Origin: Anaerococcus vaginalis
GTDB taxonomy: Bacteria; Bacillota; Clostridia; Tissierellales; Peptoniphilaceae
DNA: 64,000 nucleotides
Direction of reading: 5' to 3'
Assembly (NCBI GenBank): GCA_018363915.1
Contig: JAGZMY010000010.1
Location: forward strand, 27,243-91,242
Shown: piece after piece, positions 9,105 to 18,130 of the stretch
Numbering within the stretch: position 1 is the first letter of the stretch
Layout: each line of letters opens with the position of its first letter
Translations under genes and position numbers: made by a program
The notes under the pieces: model-generated
The model's database searches: none
Told to the model about the DNA's origin: nothing
What the model saw: the letters and a program-made list of their open reading frames with translations, nothing else

Positions 9105-10397
9105 ATGTTAGACATAAAATTTGTAAGAGAAAACCCAGATTTCGTAAAAGAAAATATCAAGAAAAAATTTCAAGATGAAAAATTAGTTTTGGTTGATGAA
9201 GTAATCGAGCTTGATGAAAAATTAAGAGATGTAAAAACAGAGGGAGACAATTTAAGAGCAAAAAGAAATAAAACTTCAAAACAAATTGGTGCTCTTATGG
9301 GCCAAGGAAAAAAAGATGAAGCTGAAAAAGTAAAAGAAGAAGTTTCTGATATTAACGATAGACTTGTTCAAATCGAAGAAGATACAAGAAAATTCCAAGA
9401 CCAATTAAAAGAAAAAATGCAAGTTATCCCACAAATAATTGACGATTCAGTTCCAATAGGAAAAGATGACAGCGAAAATGTAGAAATTGAAAGATTTGGC
9501 GAAAATGTAACTCCAGATTTTGAAGTTCCTTATCACGTTGATATTATGGAAAGCTTTAATGGAATTGATTTAGATTCTGCAAGGGATACATCAGGAGCAG
9601 GTTTTTATTATTTAAAAGGAGATATTGCAAGACTTCATTCAGCAATTCTTTCTTATGCAAGAGATTTTATGATTGACAAGGGATATGAATATCACATTCC
9701 ACCATTTATGATTAGATCTGATGTTGTTACAGGCGTTATGAGCTTTGCTGAAATGGAAGATATGATGTATAAAATCGAAGGCGAAGATTTATATTTAATC
9801 GGAACAAGTGAGCACTCAATGATTGGTAAATTTATAAATTCAATCACAGATGAAAACGAAATGCCACTAAGAATGACATCATATTCTCCTTGTTTTAGAA
9901 AAGAAGTTGGAGCTCACGGAATTGAAGAGCGTGGAGTTTATAGAATCCACCAATTTGAAAAGCAAGAAATGGTTATAATTTGTAAACCAGAAGATTCAAA
10001 GAAATTTTACGATGAATTATGGAAAAATACAGTAGAATTTTTTAGATCATTAGAAATTCCTGTAAGAACACTCGAATGTTGTTCAGGAGACTTGGCAGAT
10101 TTAAAAGTAAAATCTTGTGATGTTGAAGCATGGAGCCCAAGACAAGGAAAATATTTTGAAGTTGGTTCATGTTCAAATCTTGGAGATGCTCAAGCAAGAA
10201 GACTTAAAATAAGATTAAGAGGAGAAAAAGGAAATTATTTTGCTCACACATTAAATAACACAGTAGTAGCTCCTCCAAGAATGTTAATTGCATTTTTAGA
10301 AAACTTATTACAAGAAGACGGGACAGTAAAAATTCCAAAACCATTACAAATGTATATGGGCGGAATGGAAAAACTTGTTCCAAAAAATAAAAAATAA
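9105..10397 (+). CDS. serS: Seryl-tRNA synthetase
   Basis: Charges tRNA-Ser (and tRNA-Sec if present) in the cytoplasm. The 430-residue class II enzyme starts with the long antiparallel coiled-coil tRNA-binding arm (about residues 30-105) and continues with the catalytic core: GTSEHSMIG, motif 2 PCFRKEVGAHG, and motif 3 near NNTVVAPPRMLIAFLEN. A serine is kept in HSMI where many enzymes have an Ala-Glu substrate loop. The ATG follows AGGAGG. The T-box upstream makes expression respond to serine starvation. Confidence 0.97.
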   Translation: MLDIKFVRENPDFVKENIKKKFQDEKLVLVDEVIELDEKLRDVKTEGDNLRAKRNKTSKQIGALMGQGKKDEAEKVKEEVSDINDRLVQIEEDTRKFQDQLKEKMQVIPQIIDDSVPIGKDDSENVEIERFGENVTPDFEVPYHVDIMESFNGIDLDSARDTSGAGFYYLKGDIARLHSAILSYARDFMIDKGYEYHIPPFMIRSDVVTGVMSFAEMEDMMYKIEGEDLYLIGTSEHSMIGKFINSITDENEMPLRMTSYSPCFRKEVGAHGIEERGVYRIHQFEKQEMVIICKPEDSKKFYDELWKNTVEFFRSLEIPVRTLECCSGDLADLKVKSCDVEAWSPRQGKYFEVGSCSNLGDAQARRLKIRLRGEKGNYFAHTLNNTVVAPPRMLIAFLENLLQEDGTVKIPKPLQMYMGGMEKLVPKNKK

Positions 10398-10418
10398 ATA
10401 TTAAGATTTTGAATTAGG

Positions 10419-10466
10419 AAGGCAGTAGAGTTAAGTAGAAAATTTATCTTTGCTGTCCTTTTTTAT
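10419..10466 (+). terminator. Probable terminator after serS
   Basis: AAGGCAG (10419-10425) can pair, with one bulge, with CTGTCCTT (10453-10460), followed by a T-run. The stem is imperfect and the loop long. Confidence 0.45.
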
Positions 10467-10638
10467 TTTGAATTTTAAAATAAAAAATTTTACTAGAAAT
10501 TAAATAAAAAATTATATTAGGAGTTAAATAGAAATTTTTAAAAAGATATTGATAATGATTACGATTTTCTTTATAATAAAATTACAATATAAATCAAGAA
10601 TAAAAACTCAAAAATTTTTCATAATGAGGGGAAATAAT

Positions 10639-10893
10639 ATGAATTTTGAAAAGTTAAAGGATAATTTATACTATAAAACTATAAGGGCGATTTTCGCTAT
10701 AGCTATGATTTTCATTATAGTTAGTTCTTATTTTGGATATAATGTGCCTGAAAATTTAGCTAAGTTCATTATGCTTGTTTTTTATATTATATTTTTTGTA
10801 AATTTTGTTTTGGTATATAAAAACAAATCTTTATTTTGGAATTTACTTATAATTTGTGCTTCTATCTTTTCTATAATATCTATAATTTTTTAA
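10639..10893 (+). CDS. Small hydrophobic membrane protein, unknown function
   Basis: An 84-residue protein with about three membrane spans (IRAIFAIAMIFIIVSSYFGY, AKFIMLVFYIIFFVNFVLVY and a C-terminal span) and a short basic N-terminus. The frame extends upstream to 10549, but GAGGGG at 10626-10631 is well spaced from the ATG at 10639, which I take as the start. It stands alone between two terminators. I recognise no family. Most similar in look to small orphan integral membrane proteins of Firmicutes. Confidence 0.6.
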   Translation: MNFEKLKDNLYYKTIRAIFAIAMIFIIVSSYFGYNVPENLAKFIMLVFYIIFFVNFVLVYKNKSLFWNLLIICASIFSIISIIF

Positions 10894-10903
10894 AATATAA
10901 ACA

Positions 10904-10941
10904 AAAACTCTAAAGCTTTATTTAAAACTTTAGAGTTTTTT
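10904..10941. terminator. Bidirectional terminator between convergent genes
   Basis: A 12-bp perfect stem (AAAACTCTAAAG 10904-10915 with CTTTAGAGTTTT 10928-10939), with T-runs on both strands. It serves the small membrane protein and the leftward cyclo-ligase gene. Confidence 0.9.
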
Positions 10942-10943
10942 CT

Positions 10944-11480
10944 TTAGAATATTTTTTTATCTGTAATTATTAAATCTAATTTTTCATCAAAATTGTCGAA
11001 ATTTAATTTGTAAGATTTATTTATTTGATAAAATAAACCGATGTAAAAGGACTTATGATTTTTTATGTAATAATCATAATATCCTCCGCCGTAGCCAAGT
11101 CTAAATTTATTTTTGTCAAAGGAAAGTCCTGGGACTATTGTAAGGTCTATTTTTTCCAAACTTTTTTCAAGTTTTGATGTTTTTATTTTATATGCTCCAT
11201 CTATAAGATCATCAAATGAAGTGAGCAAAACTGGAATCATTTCAGAATTTTTTATAATTTTTGGTATATAAACTTCCTTTTTATCTAAAAATGCTTGTTT
11301 TATTATTTTTTTTGTATCAATTTCATCTTCTGTTGAATAATAAATAAAAATCGACTTGGCATTTTTATAATAAGGGATTTTTATAAGTTTATTTTTTATT
11401 TTTTCATCCCAATTTTTTTTATCGTTTTTTGGGATTTTTTTTCTGTTATTTATAAAATAACGTCTTAGTTCTTTTTTCAT
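10944..11480 (-). CDS. 5-formyltetrahydrofolate cyclo-ligase
   Basis: Converts 5-formyl-THF to 5,10-methenyl-THF with ATP, recycling the storage folate. The 178-residue protein shows a basic N-terminal substrate region (RYFINNRKKI), the conserved FIYYSTEDEIDT and KKEVYIPKI segments, and the hallmark VPGLSFDKNKFRLGYGGGYYDYY near the C-terminus with the glycine loop of the ATP site. Size is as expected for YgfA/MTHFS. A 55-bp gap separates it from the upstream YihY-like gene on the same strand, so it is probably the last gene of a leftward operon. Confidence 0.92.
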   Translation of the reverse strand: MKKELRRYFINNRKKIPKNDKKNWDEKIKNKLIKIPYYKNAKSIFIYYSTEDEIDTKKIIKQAFLDKKEVYIPKIIKNSEMIPVLLTSFDDLIDGAYKIKTSKLEKSLEKIDLTIVPGLSFDKNKFRLGYGGGYYDYYIKNHKSFYIGLFYQINKSYKLNFDNFDEKLDLIITDKKIF

Positions 11481-11535
11481 TAAATCACTCCAAAAGCTTT
11501 TATATTATGATTCAATAATTTTAAAATTTTTTTTC

Positions 11536-12417
11536 TTAATTTAATCCTGTAAATTTATTTTTTGTTTTCATATAGGCTGCAATGATTTCTGCTCCCAAAA
11601 TTATTGTCAATGAAAATAAAAGCATCCAAACTAATAAGGCTATAATTCCTGCCAAAGCTCCGTAAATAACAGACATATTGCTCATATTATTTAAGAAAAA
11701 TGAATAGGCAAAGCTTGTTATGGTAATCATAATTGTTGTAGAAATTGAGCCTACAAAGGCGTCTTTGAAGCTTATTTTTATTGAATTATTGTAAGGCGCA
11801 CACTTGTATAAAAGGCTTAGACCAAGAATTAAAATTATTGGCGGAAGTATTCCTGAAACTAAATTGATTAGCCAAGTAAATTTTTCAAGAGAAAATGAAG
11901 AATTTACAAGTTGCAATACATTTTCTATTAAATTTAAAATTCCATTTGAATAAATTCTTAGCAAAAATAAAAATATTAGGATGAAAATAAGGATAAATGT
12001 ATACAAAAATCCAAATATTTTATTTTTTATCATGGAATGATCGTCTTCAAGTCCGTAGGCTACATTTATTGCAAGAATTATTTTTGAAACTCCTTTTGAT
12101 GCTGACCAAAGGGCAAATATCAATGTGATTGTAGAAAGTGTTGAAACTGATGATGAATTAATGATTGATTTTACAAGCATCAAAATTACACCTCTTATTG
12201 TTTCTGGCAAAAGCTCAATAAATTCTACAATCACATCTTCGTTACCTTTCATATATTTTGTAACAAGATTTAATAAAACCAAAAGCATGGGAATTGCAGC
12301 TGACAAAAAATAATAGGAAAGAGAAGACGCCAAGGTCATAATATCGTGGGACTTTGCTCTTTCGATTAGGGTAAAAATAAATTTTTTTGTTTTTTTTGAT
12401 TTTATTTTTCCTTTCAT
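11536..12417 (-). CDS. YihY/BrkB-family inner membrane protein
   Basis: A 293-residue protein with about six membrane spans. The N-terminal ASSLSYYFLSAAIPMLLVLLN and the internal WSASKGVSKIILAINVAYGLE are typical of the YihY/virulence factor BrkB family, as is the C-terminal YGALAGIIALLVWMLL followed by LGAEIIAAYMK. The name RNase BN once attached to this family is wrong. Function in Gram-positives is unknown; transport or envelope assembly is suspected. The start overlaps the S9 peptidase stop by 4 nt, implying coupled translation. Confidence 0.9.
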   Translation of the reverse strand: MKGKIKSKKTKKFIFTLIERAKSHDIMTLASSLSYYFLSAAIPMLLVLLNLVTKYMKGNEDVIVEFIELLPETIRGVILMLVKSIINSSSVSTLSTITLIFALWSASKGVSKIILAINVAYGLEDDHSMIKNKIFGFLYTFILIFILIFLFLLRIYSNGILNLIENVLQLVNSSFSLEKFTWLINLVSGILPPIILILGLSLLYKCAPYNNSIKISFKDAFVGSISTTIMITITSFAYSFFLNNMSNMSVIYGALAGIIALLVWMLLFSLTIILGAEIIAAYMKTKNKFTGLN

Positions 12418-14324
12418 TTCAAGTACCCATCAAACCATTCTTTAATTTTTTCTAGTCTTTTTATTCTTGCTTTTGGCTTTCCAGATCTTGACAATTCGTG
12501 ATTTTCTCCGTGAAAAATATACATTTTTGTATCAACGCCATTTTCTTTTATTCTTGTATACATTTGAAGACCTTGCTCTAATGGACATCTATAATCTTCG
12601 TCAGAATGAATAAACATTGTTGGCGTTTTTACATTTTTTGCGTGTTTAATAGGAGATTGCTCCCACATTTTTTCTAAATTATCCCAAGGATCTGCCCCTG
12701 TTTGGTCAGGTGCAAAATAATATCCTATATCAGAAACTCCATAGAATGAAGTCCAATTTGAAATTGATCTTTGAGAATTTGCAGCCTTAAATCTGTTTGT
12801 GTGAGAAACAATCCAATTTGTCATAAATCCACCATAAGATCCGCCATAAACTCCCATATTATTTTCATCAATTTGCGGATATTTTTTTATAGCCAAATCT
12901 GTAAAATTCATCAAATCTTCATAGTCAATAGTTCCATATTTTCCTCTAATATCAGAATATTTTACGCCGTTTCCGCTTGAACCGTGTGGATTTGTATAAA
13001 TAATTATATATCCATCATTTGCAAAAACTTGGTGCTCGTGGTGGAAAATATTTGAAAATTCTGTTTTTGGTCCGCCGTGGATTGATAAAATGGTAGGATA
13101 TTTTTTATTTTTATCAAAATCTACTGGCAAAAGAACAAATCCTCTAATTTTATCGCCGTTTGATTCATAGAAAAATTCTTCAATTTTTCCAAGTGATGAA
13201 TTTATTTTATTATCAAGTAAAATTTTGTTATTTTTCTTTTCTTTTAAGTGGGAAATTCTATTTTCTGTCATGGCAAAATAATAGATATTGTCATTTGCTA
13301 TTGCAAAATCTTCAACACAACCAGAAATTTCAAGTTTTATATTTTCATTTTCATCTATGGAATAAAGTCTTGATTCTTCTTTTTCTGTAACTACAAAATA
13401 AAATTTATTGTTTTTGTAAAAAAAAGTCCTATAAGCTTCATATCTTGCATCGCTTCCAATAGAATTGCCAAAAGATTTATCAAAATCATCAGGACTTATT
13501 TTTTTATATTCTCCAGATAAATTGCCTTTGTAGATAAAGGCGTCTTCATTTATTCCGCCTTTTTTCATATCACTTGCGACAAAAATAATTTCATCTTTGT
13601 CATTAAAAAATAAATCATAATATGAAAATTCATTTTCGATTATAATTTTTTCTTCCTTATTTTCTAAATCTAAAATTACTAAATCATCTCTAAGTCTTGA
13701 AATATTATTATCATTTTTTCCCAAAACTAGGGCTAATTTGTTTGCGTTTTTATTTATTGCAAAAGCATTTAGACTTTCATTTTCAAAATCTCTTATTTTT
13801 TGAAGACTTTTATCTTCCTTTTTGAAAAGGTAAAGACTTTGTTTTTGATTATTTATATAACCTGTGCCATTAAACCAAAAAGGCAATTTGGTAACTTCCT
13901 TATAAAAAGAATTTTCCTTTTGTTTTTTCTTTTTGTCCTCACTTAATTTGTCAGACGCTTTTATCAAATAATATCCATTTTTTAAATCTTTGATATATGA
14001 AACATTTTTATCAATTTTAAATTCTAAACTTCCAACTCCCATTGACCTATCTTTTTTATAAAAATAATCAAATTTATCGTCGGATTTTTCCTTGTAAATT
14101 AAATTATCATCTTCATCAAAAATAAAAATTCCAATATTTTTATTATCAGAAACTTTATATTTTTTATTTTTTTCTATATCAAAAAGATAAAGATAAGAAT
14201 TGTATTTATTTTCATCTAAATTAGCATTTGTTTTTAAAAAAGCCAAATATTTTTCGTCATTAGATATTTCAAGACTTGAATAAAAATCATAAGTTAAAAT
14301 ATCATTAATTTTTGTTTTTTCCAT
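12414..14324 (-). CDS. S9-family prolyl oligopeptidase / acylaminoacyl peptidase
   Basis: A cytoplasmic serine peptidase of about 636 residues that would trim short peptides. The N-terminal two thirds is a beta-propeller rich in blade-like repeats; the C-terminal alpha/beta hydrolase starts at RGFVLLPVDF. Catalytic Ser is in GVYGGSYGGFMTNW, Asp in HSDEDYRCPLEQG and His in FHGENHELSRSGKP. The frame opens at 14339, but that ATG contains the ribosome binding site; AGGAGG (complement of 14329-14334) precedes the ATG at 14324, which I use. First gene of the leftward group. Confidence 0.93.
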   Translation of the reverse strand: MEKTKINDILTYDFYSSLEISNDEKYLAFLKTNANLDENKYNSYLYLFDIEKNKKYKVSDNKNIGIFIFDEDDNLIYKEKSDDKFDYFYKKDRSMGVGSLEFKIDKNVSYIKDLKNGYYLIKASDKLSEDKKKKQKENSFYKEVTKLPFWFNGTGYINNQKQSLYLFKKEDKSLQKIRDFENESLNAFAINKNANKLALVLGKNDNNISRLRDDLVILDLENKEEKIIIENEFSYYDLFFNDKDEIIFVASDMKKGGINEDAFIYKGNLSGEYKKISPDDFDKSFGNSIGSDARYEAYRTFFYKNNKFYFVVTEKEESRLYSIDENENIKLEISGCVEDFAIANDNIYYFAMTENRISHLKEKKNNKILLDNKINSSLGKIEEFFYESNGDKIRGFVLLPVDFDKNKKYPTILSIHGGPKTEFSNIFHHEHQVFANDGYIIIYTNPHGSSGNGVKYSDIRGKYGTIDYEDLMNFTDLAIKKYPQIDENNMGVYGGSYGGFMTNWIVSHTNRFKAANSQRSISNWTSFYGVSDIGYYFAPDQTGADPWDNLEKMWEQSPIKHAKNVKTPTMFIHSDEDYRCPLEQGLQMYTRIKENGVDTKMYIFHGENHELSRSGKPKARIKRLEKIKEWFDGYLK

Positions 14325-14382
14325 TTTTCCTCCTTGCATTTATCTCATTATACAATAAATTTTAATAAAGAAAAAACTAAAG

Positions 14383-14416
14383 GTTTACATTAAACTTACG
14401 GGGGTATATATATAAT
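14383..14416 (+). promoter_or_regulatory. Promoter of hpf with a GTTTAC/GGGTAT (SigB-like) arrangement
   Basis: GTTTAC (14383-14388) and GGGTAT (14402-14407) are 13 nt apart, resembling the SigB consensus GTTTAA-N12-15-GGGTAT. An overlapping vegetative reading is TTTACA (14384-14389) with TATATA (14407-14412), 17 nt apart. Either may be used. Confidence 0.5.
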
Positions 14417-14438
14417 ATCAAAATGACGGAGGTTCAAT

Positions 14439-14972
14439 ATGAAATTAAATATTAAAGGTAAAAACATCAATGTTTATGAAAGCTTAAAAGAAGAAGCTAA
14501 GGAAAAATTTGATAGGCTTGACAAATATTTCAACAAGGAAGAAGAAATGGACCTCAAATTTTCTACCGAAGGTAATTTAAAAAAAGTTGAATCAACCATT
14601 TTTCTTAAAGGCGGAACAATTCTAAGGGCAGAAGAGGTAAATGATAATTTCTCAACAGGAATTGATAAGGTAATAGATGCTTTGGTTCGTCAAATTAGAA
14701 AACAAAAAACAAAATTACAAAGAAATAGAAGAAATGGTGAATCAATTAAATTTGAATCCTTTGATAACATTGAAGAAGGAAAAGAGGAAAATATTCCAAA
14801 AATTAAAAGACAAAAAGAAATAGTTCTAAGACCTATGAGCGATGAAGAAGCTTGTATGCAAATGGAATTATTAAACCATGATTTCTTTATATACTTAGAT
14901 GATGAAGAAATGAAAACAAGACTTGTATATAAAAGAAAAGATGGACATTACGGATTAATTATTCCTGAATAA
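14439..14972 (+). CDS. hpf: Long-form ribosome hibernation promoting factor
   Basis: Dimerises 70S ribosomes into inactive 100S particles in stationary phase or stress. The N-terminal RaiA-like domain (about 1-100: MKLNIKGKNINVYESLKEEA, KVIDALVRQIRKQKTKLQR) binds the decoding site. A linker leads to the C-terminal dimerisation domain (about 120-177: PMSDEEACMQMELLNHDFF and LVYKRKDGHYGLIIPE), so this is the long form. GGAGGT precedes the ATG. It is a single-gene unit between its own promoter and terminator. Confidence 0.95.
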   Translation: MKLNIKGKNINVYESLKEEAKEKFDRLDKYFNKEEEMDLKFSTEGNLKKVESTIFLKGGTILRAEEVNDNFSTGIDKVIDALVRQIRKQKTKLQRNRRNGESIKFESFDNIEEGKEENIPKIKRQKEIVLRPMSDEEACMQMELLNHDFFIYLDDEEMKTRLVYKRKDGHYGLIIPE

Positions 14973-14981
14973 AATAAATTA

Positions 14982-15013
14982 ACTGCTACAAATTATTTTG
15001 TAGCAGTATTTTT
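14982..15013 (+). terminator. Terminator after hpf
   Basis: An 11-bp perfect stem ACTGCTACAAA (14982-14992) with TTTGTAGCAGT (14997-15007), then a T-run. Confidence 0.9.
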
Positions 15014-15076
15014 GTGTTTACTAAAATTTTTTTTGATATAATATAAATAAAAATATTTAAATATGAGGGATAAATA

Positions 15077-15883
15077 ATGAAAAAAATTGCTATAGTTGGT
15101 TTAGGATTAATGGGCGGTTCTTTTGCTAAGGCTTTTATAGAGTATAGTGATAATATAGTTTATGGCTATGATATTGATGAAAAAACGAAAAAATCGGCCA
15201 AGAATTTTGGTATAAAAATAATTGAAGATAAGAATGAATTAAAAAAAATGGATTTTACAATTATTTGTTTAAATCCATTAACCATAAAAAAATTTGTTGG
15301 AGAAAATTATAAATACTTATCCAAAACTGTTATGGAAATTTCCGGAGTAAAAAATAATTTGTATCCATATATAAAAAAATTATCAGAAAAATATTCTTTC
15401 GTATATAAATCAATTCATCCTATGGCTGGTAGAGAAGTTTATGGCTTTGAATCTTCTTTAAAAGATTTATACAAAAATGCTTCTATGATTTATGTTGATG
15501 ATTTAGATGATGAGGAGATTTCTTTATTTAAAAAAATTGGATTTGACAAATTTGTAAAGGCAAGTCCCAAAAAACACGATGAAATGATTTCTTTTACATC
15601 TCAACTATGCCATGTGATTTCTAATGCTTATGCATTAAATCAAAAAAGTATTTACCATGACGGATTTTCTGCTGGAAGTTTAAAAGATATGACAAGAGTT
15701 TCAAAGATTGATGAAAACTTATGGTCAGAATTATTTTTATTAAACAAGGATTTTTTGATTGAAGACATAAATACAATGATAGAAAACTTGGAAGAATTAA
15801 AAAATGATTTGAAAAATAATGACGTAGATAGATTAAAAGCCCAACTAAAAAAAGGAAATGACATAAGAAAGAAGATGTGGTAA
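15077..15883 (+). CDS. tyrA: Prephenate dehydrogenase
   Basis: Oxidative decarboxylation of prephenate to 4-hydroxyphenylpyruvate, the tyrosine branch. The 268 residues show an N-terminal NAD-binding loop (VGLGLMGGSFAKAF), the family motif SIHPMAGREVYGFE, and the helical C-terminal dimer domain with TSQLCHVISNAYAL and FSAGSLKDMTRVS. No ACT or chorismate mutase domain is attached; the mutase is in the three-domain protein downstream. The ATG follows GAGGGA. First gene of the aromatic operon; it shares TAATG with aroB. Confidence 0.93.
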   Translation: MKKIAIVGLGLMGGSFAKAFIEYSDNIVYGYDIDEKTKKSAKNFGIKIIEDKNELKKMDFTIICLNPLTIKKFVGENYKYLSKTVMEISGVKNNLYPYIKKLSEKYSFVYKSIHPMAGREVYGFESSLKDLYKNASMIYVDDLDDEEISLFKKIGFDKFVKASPKKHDEMISFTSQLCHVISNAYALNQKSIYHDGFSAGSLKDMTRVSKIDENLWSELFLLNKDFLIEDINTMIENLEELKNDLKNNDVDRLKAQLKKGNDIRKKMW

Positions 15884-16914
15884 TGAAATTAAGTGCAGAT
15901 TTAATAAATCCTTATGAAATAGAAATAGGCTCAAATATTATAAAAAAATTAAATACATATTTAAAAGAAAATTATAAAAATTCAAAAATTTTAATTATAA
16001 GCGATGACTTAGTTTATAAAATCCACAAAGAAAAATTAATTAAAGAGCTTGACGGATTTTATTATAAAGAATTTATAATAAAAAACGGAGAAAATTCTAA
16101 ATCAACAGAAAATTTGATAAAAATTTTAGAATTTGCTGCACAAAATCAATATAGAAGGTCTGATTTAGTAATTGCTTTTGGTGGAGGAGTTGTAGGAGAT
16201 ATTTCTGGGCTTGTTGCATCTTTATATCTTAGAGGAATTGATTATATTTCAATTCCAACTACTTTTTTATCAGCAATTGATTCATCAGTTGGAGGAAAAA
16301 CAGCCGTAAATTTAAAGGCAGGGAAAAATTTGTGTGGAACTTTTTACCAACCCAAAAAAGTTTTTATAGATACAGATTTTTTAAAAACTCTATCGGATTA
16401 TTATTTTAATGATGGTTTGGCTGAGGCTATAAAATATGGAATGATTAGGGACAAGTCTATTTTTGAAGAAATTTCAAAAGAAAATGTAAGTAAAACTTAC
16501 GAAAGTCTCCCATCAATTATAAAAAAATGCTTGGATATAAAAAAATATGTGGTTAAAGATGATGAAAAAGATTTTGGTATTAGGCAAATTTTAAATTATG
16601 GCCACACATTTGCTCATGCTATAGAGAAAAATTCAAATTTTGAAATAAGCCATGGCCATGCGGTTGCTCTTGGTATGAAAATTATGGTTAAAAATTTTTA
16701 CGAAAGTTTTTACGATGATTTTATAAAAGTGTTGAAAAAATATAATCTTGATAAAGAAATTGATTTTGATACAGAAAAAATATTAAAAGTTTGCATGGTT
16801 GATAAAAAATCAAGAAATGCCAGGATAAATATAATTGTTGTGAGAAATCTTGGAACTTGCGAAATTTTAAATATAGATTTAAAGGATTTGAGGAAAATTT
16901 ATGAAAACAGATAA
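15883..16914 (+). CDS. aroB: 3-dehydroquinate synthase
   Basis: Second step of the shikimate pathway: converts DAHP to 3-dehydroquinate with NAD and a divalent metal. Family motifs are AFGGGVVGDISGLVASLYLR, SIPTTFLSAIDSSVGGKTAV and the metal ligands in LNYGHTFAHAIE and ISHGHAVALGMK. The frame opens at a GTG (15877), but the ATG at 15883, overlapping the tyrA stop as TAATG, gives the usual N-terminus and 343 residues. Overlaps aroA by 14 nt. Confidence 0.96.
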   Translation: MKLSADLINPYEIEIGSNIIKKLNTYLKENYKNSKILIISDDLVYKIHKEKLIKELDGFYYKEFIIKNGENSKSTENLIKILEFAAQNQYRRSDLVIAFGGGVVGDISGLVASLYLRGIDYISIPTTFLSAIDSSVGGKTAVNLKAGKNLCGTFYQPKKVFIDTDFLKTLSDYYFNDGLAEAIKYGMIRDKSIFEEISKENVSKTYESLPSIIKKCLDIKKYVVKDDEKDFGIRQILNYGHTFAHAIEKNSNFEISHGHAVALGMKIMVKNFYESFYDDFIKVLKKYNLDKEIDFDTEKILKVCMVDKKSRNARINIIVVRNLGTCEILNIDLKDLRKIYENR

Positions 16915-18130
16915 TATTTTAATTCATCCATCAAGGCTTGAAGGAGAAATTGACGCCATTTCCTCAAAATCTTATGGACATAGGGCTTTGATTTTGGCAG
17001 GTCTTTGCGAAAATCCTACAAATATTTATATTAATGAATTTTCAAAAGATATAAATGTAACTATTGATGCTTTAATAAATTTGGGAGTTGGAATTGAAAA
17101 ATTTGAAAATTTTGTAAAAGTAATTCCTCCAAAAGAAAAAATAGAAAAAGCCACAATAGATATGTACGAGTCGGGTTCTTCACTAAGATTTTTTACAGCT
17201 GTAGCAAATCATTTTGCCAAAGAAGTAAAAATTATTGGAAAGGAAAGATTAAGTCAAAGACCAAATTATGAATTAATAAGAAATTTGAGAAAGCATGGTC
17301 TTGAAATTTCATCTAATAAAATTCCTTATACGATAAAGGGAAATTTGTTTGGTGGAGATTTTGAATTTTTTGAAAATAAATCCAGTCAATACATTACCGC
17401 AATTATGCTTGCGTCAAGCAAATTATCTGTAAAAACATCTATAAAATTAAAAGAAAAACCCGAATCCCTTGGCTATATTGATATAAGCAGAGAAGTTTTA
17501 AAAGATTTTAATGTAGATGTAAAAGAAGAAAATAATTCTTATTTTATAGAAAATCCACAAATAAAATCGCCTAATAATTATTATGTTGAAGGCGATTGGT
17601 CAAATGCAGCCTTTTTTTATGGGGCAAATCTTATAAATTCTCAAATAAAAATCAACAATTTGAAAGAAGATTCCTTGCAAAAAGATAGGGAAATTGTAGA
17701 TATTATAGAAAAAATAAAAATTTGCAAAAATGATAATAAGACACTTGAAATTGATATTTCTCAAATTCCAGATCTTTGTCCAATACTTGCTCTTCTTTTG
17801 ACATATTTAGATAAAACGTCTTATATTACAAATGGAAAAAGATTGAGGCTTAAAGAAAGCGATAGGCTTGAATCAACTTCAAAAATGCTAAATGATTTGG
17901 GAGCGAAATGCGAAATTATTGGAGATAATCTAAAAATTTCAGGGAAAATAAAATCTGGAACAGTCGATTCTTTTAATGATCACAGAATTGTAATGGCAGC
18001 AAGCATCGCTTCCTTAATGGCAAAAGATGATATTATTATAAAAAATTATAAGGCAGTAAACAAATCCTATCCTTCATTTTTTAAAACTTTTGAAAAATTA
18101 GGAGGAAAAATTGAGTATTTAGGAGCTTAA
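16901..18130 (+). CDS. aroA: 3-phosphoshikimate 1-carboxyvinyltransferase (EPSP synthase)
   Basis: Joins shikimate-3-phosphate and PEP to EPSP. The 409-residue protein has the substrate-binding ISSKSYGHRALILAGL at the N-terminus, ESGSSLRFFTAVANHF with the PEP-contacting arginine, QYITAIMLAS, the catalytic-region DLCPILALLLTY (PD-P-LA motif), RLKESDRLEST and a C-terminal FNDHRIVMAASIASL. It is slightly shorter than the 427-430 typical of many enzymes but keeps both lobes. The stop is immediately followed by the next ATG. Confidence 0.95.
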   Translation: MKTDNILIHPSRLEGEIDAISSKSYGHRALILAGLCENPTNIYINEFSKDINVTIDALINLGVGIEKFENFVKVIPPKEKIEKATIDMYESGSSLRFFTAVANHFAKEVKIIGKERLSQRPNYELIRNLRKHGLEISSNKIPYTIKGNLFGGDFEFFENKSSQYITAIMLASSKLSVKTSIKLKEKPESLGYIDISREVLKDFNVDVKEENNSYFIENPQIKSPNNYYVEGDWSNAAFFYGANLINSQIKINNLKEDSLQKDREIVDIIEKIKICKNDNKTLEIDISQIPDLCPILALLLTYLDKTSYITNGKRLRLKESDRLESTSKMLNDLGAKCEIIGDNLKISGKIKSGTVDSFNDHRIVMAASIASLMAKDDIIIKNYKAVNKSYPSFFKTFEKLGGKIEYLGA

